Shown here in pieces: positions 8,634 to 10,281 of a DNA stretch of 10,281 nucleotides. The stretch comes from Azonexus sp. (lineage in GTDB: Bacteria > Pseudomonadota > Gammaproteobacteria > Burkholderiales > Rhodocyclaceae). The stretch lies in assembly GCA_023150195.1 (NCBI GenBank), contig JAKLLI010000041.1, positions 1 to 10,281 of the forward strand. Reading direction: 5' to 3'. The notes beneath the pieces are model-generated. The model worked only from the letters and a program-made list of their open reading frames with translations. It was not told the origin of the DNA and made no database searches. The first letter of the stretch is position 1. Each line of letters starts with the position of its first letter. The translations under genes and the position numbers were made by a program.

Positions 8634-10163
8634 AGTCAGCGCCAGGGGCAGCCTCAGGATAAAGCGGCTGCCCTCGCCTGGGGCGCTGCTGACCTCGATT
8701 TCCCCACCCAGCAGCTTGGCGACCCGGTCGGCCAGCGCCAGCCCCAAGCCCATCCCGCCGCGATGCCGTGTTGCACTGCCATCGAGCTGGGCAAAAGGAT
8801 TGAACAGGCGATCCACTTCATCCGCCGTCATGCCCAAACCCGTATCCTGCACAGACACCGTCAGCCAGCCGCTGTCATATGCAGCACCCAGTTGCACCGT
8901 ACCCGAGGACGTAAATTTGACGGCATTACTCAAGAGACTGTTCAGCACCTTGCGTGCCTGTGCGGCATCCCCGTGCAACTGTGCTGGCAGGGTCGCCGCA
9001 ATCGCCAGTTCAAACTGCAAGCCCTTGGCCTCGGCCTGAGTACGCCAGACGCCAGCCAGTTCGGTCAGCAGTACCTGAGGACTAAAGTCCGCCGCCTGCA
9101 CCACGGCAACGCGCCCTTCCAGCAGCGAAAAATCGAGCACATTTTCGACCATCTCCATCAACAGCCGGGCCGCGTGCAGAATCTGGCCGAAATAGCGATG
9201 CGCCGAATCCAGATCACGCGCCCGTGAGCCGACATGGGCCAAACCGATGACCCCATGCAAGGGCGTGCGCAGTTCGTGACTCATGTTAGCCATGAATTCG
9301 CTTTTCAGCCGCGACAGATTTTCCGCAGCCTGCAAGGCCTGAGCCGCAGCACGTTCCGCCTGCTGCCGCGCCGTCACATCCACCACCACCCCGATCACCG
9401 CGGGGGCACCGGCGTATTCACAGCCCCGGGCGCTGACCGCGACTTCTAGCGTATGGCCCTGACGATGGCGAACATGGATGATGCGCTCCGCCGCCCCCAT
9501 TTCGCCGGCCAGTTGCTGGCGCAAATCCGCTTCCACCACGGGCCGGTCTTCAGCGCAGATCAGCGAGGTCGCGGCGACCGTCTCCACCAGGGCGGCGGGG
9601 TCGGCAAACCCATGGAGCTCGGCAAACACCTGATTCACATAACTGAAGCGTTCACCCTGAATCACGAACATGCCGACCAGCGACTGGTCCAGCAAGCTGC
9701 GCAGACGAATTTCCCCCGCCTTCAATTCACTGATCCGCTGCTGCTGAGCGCTGACCATACGGTTAAAAGCATCGGACAATTCGGCAAGCTCGTCCCCGCG
9801 CCCGGTTTCCGGACACATCACCCAATCCTCTTCGGCATTGCGCCGCGCCAGCCTTGCCAGGCGCAAGATGGGGCGGGTGAGCTGGCTGATGAAGGCCATC
9901 AGCACAACGGTGGTAAGCAGCAAACCAACCAAAAACGCCAGCATCAGCCGTTGACCGAGCAAGGTGCCACTTTGACCCAGATCTTCGGCATAGACGGAAG
10001 CCCCGAGATACCAGTCATAGGCCGGGACATACACCACCCAGGAAAGCTTTTTGTAGTGGTAGTTATCCGGATCATCGGGCCGATTCCAGTAATACGTCAG
10101 TGCCTGATCCGGCGCCTTGGCTGCTTCAATAAGACGGGGGCCTAACAGGTTACCCAAAAACAC
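8631..10163 (-). CDS. Membrane histidine kinase with partial Cache, HAMP, PAS, HisKA and HATPase domains (5' end probably disrupted)
   Basis: Sensor kinase of unknown signal. From the GTG at 10163 it is 510 aa. Residues 1-62 are only the second half of a Cache domain (TYYWNRPDDPDNYHYKKLSW and VVYVPAYDWYLGASVY), 72-94 is a membrane helix, 95-147 HAMP, and about 150-265 PAS. HisKA has the H-box FMANMSHELRTPLHGVIG with H296. HATPase has the N-box LLSNAVKF (410-417), DTGLGM (440-445), LFNPFAQ (453-459) and GGMGLGLAL (469-477). No receiver domain and no adjacent response regulator are present. GAAGG (10171-10175) lies 7 nt before the GTG, so this start is usable. However, family members should have a first transmembrane helix and the front half of the Cache domain, and the frame is closed by TGA at 10182-10184. 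Truncation, frameshift or sequencing error in the 5' part is likely. The kinase core looks intact. Confidence 0.8.
   Translation of the reverse strand: MFLGNLLGPRLIEAAKAPDQALTYYWNRPDDPDNYHYKKLSWVVYVPAYDWYLGASVYAEDLGQSGTLLGQRLMLAFLVGLLLTTVVLMAFISQLTRPILRLARLARRNAEEDWVMCPETGRGDELAELSDAFNRMVSAQQQRISELKAGEIRLRSLLDQSLVGMFVIQGERFSYVNQVFAELHGFADPAALVETVAATSLICAEDRPVVEADLRQQLAGEMGAAERIIHVRHRQGHTLEVAVSARGCEYAGAPAVIGVVVDVTARQQAERAAAQALQAAENLSRLKSEFMANMSHELRTPLHGVIGLAHVGSRARDLDSAHRYFGQILHAARLLMEMVENVLDFSLLEGRVAVVQAADFSPQVLLTELAGVWRTQAEAKGLQFELAIAATLPAQLHGDAAQARKVLNSLLSNAVKFTSSGTVQLGAAYDSGWLTVSVQDTGLGMTADEVDRLFNPFAQLDGSATRHRGGMGLGLALADRVAKLLGGEIEVSSAPGEGSRFILRLPLALT
8639..8686. terminator. Strong hairpin just after the chemoreceptor stop, inside the kinase 3' end
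   Basis: GGGCAGCC (8646-8653) pairs with GGCTGCCC (8666-8673) around a 12-nt loop. The stem extends outward, after a small bulge, through CCAGG/CCTGG and GCGCC/GGCGC at the flanks. It starts 9 nt after the chemoreceptor stop. There is no T tract, so it may be a weak terminator or a 3'-end stabilising structure, or simply coding sequence with high GC. Confidence 0.3.
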
Positions 10164-10281
10164 CGTGATGCCTTCGGCTATTCATTGCTGACGATGCAAA
10201 AATTTCTGCCACATTCCCTTTGCAGGCCTTCGAAACTGGATTTCAGCCGGTTTCTTGGCCTCTTTGGGGTTTGCTGCCCGC
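10164..10281. other. Sequence upstream of the kinase, no intact gene recognised
   Basis: This 118-bp end stretch should encode the front of the kinase Cache domain on the minus strand. The kinase frame shows IAEGIT directly before the GTG and then a TGA at 10182-10184. The neighbouring minus frame reads GRNFCIVSNE just before a TAG at 10178-10180, and this resembles the G-(R/K)-N-(F/L) segment usually found ahead of the AEG-type turn in Cache domains. That hints at a frameshift around 10176-10184 but is not proof. On the plus strand an ATG at 10194 opens a frame to the window edge with no ribosome site and no family resemblance. Confidence 0.4.

Noticed and set aside
10194..10281. Possible gene start on the plus strand reading off the window end
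   Set aside because: There is no Shine-Dalgarno sequence, the few codons show no resemblance to any family, and the opposite strand better explains the region as remnant kinase sequence.

Overview
The window looks like an ordinary chromosomal segment of a GC-rich (roughly 60% G+C) respiratory betaproteobacterium. A Rhodocyclales-type organism (Dechloromonas/Azospira-like) is my best guess. It rests on the mix of NarX/NarL, a single-Cache chemoreceptor, a Cache-HAMP-PAS kinase and DUF1684/DUF4395/DUF2502 proteins, and on codon choice. It is an inference, not a search result. I see no rRNA, tRNA, CRISPR array, insertion sequence, integrase or phage gene.

Layout: (1) 1-2459, plus strand: a nitrate/nitrite-type two-component pair, narX (5' end cut by the window edge) and narL, overlapping by ATGA. 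(2) 2473-2496: a bidirectional hairpin terminator between narL and the convergent DUF4395 gene. (3) 2514-3778, minus strand: a small membrane protein (DUF4395) behind a DUF1684 protein. (4) 3864-4163, plus strand: a small exported DUF2502 protein. (5) 4220-6811, minus strand: clpB, full length, with a good heat-shock (sigma-32-type) promoter at 6913-6939. (6) 6995-8630, plus strand: a methyl-accepting chemotaxis protein with a single Cache sensor domain, broken by one extra T in a T9 run. (7) 8631-10163, minus strand: a membrane histidine kinase (partial Cache, HAMP, PAS, HisKA, HATPase), convergent with the chemoreceptor. Their stop codons abut in the palindrome TGATCA. Its Cache domain is incomplete and its reading frame closes upstream, so the 5' part is probably frameshifted or lost.

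How the genes fit together: narX/narL would sense nitrate/nitrite and control anaerobic respiration genes outside the window. ClpB is housekeeping protein disaggregation. The chemoreceptor and PAS kinase are two separate environmental sensors. The three DUF genes have no established role and no obvious pathway link.

I found no convincing undescribed multi-gene system. The observations most worth checking are the T9 interruption of the chemoreceptor (sequencing error, pseudogene, phase variation or transcript slippage), the disrupted 5' end of the neighbouring kinase, and the zero-spacing convergent junction with a strong hairpin.
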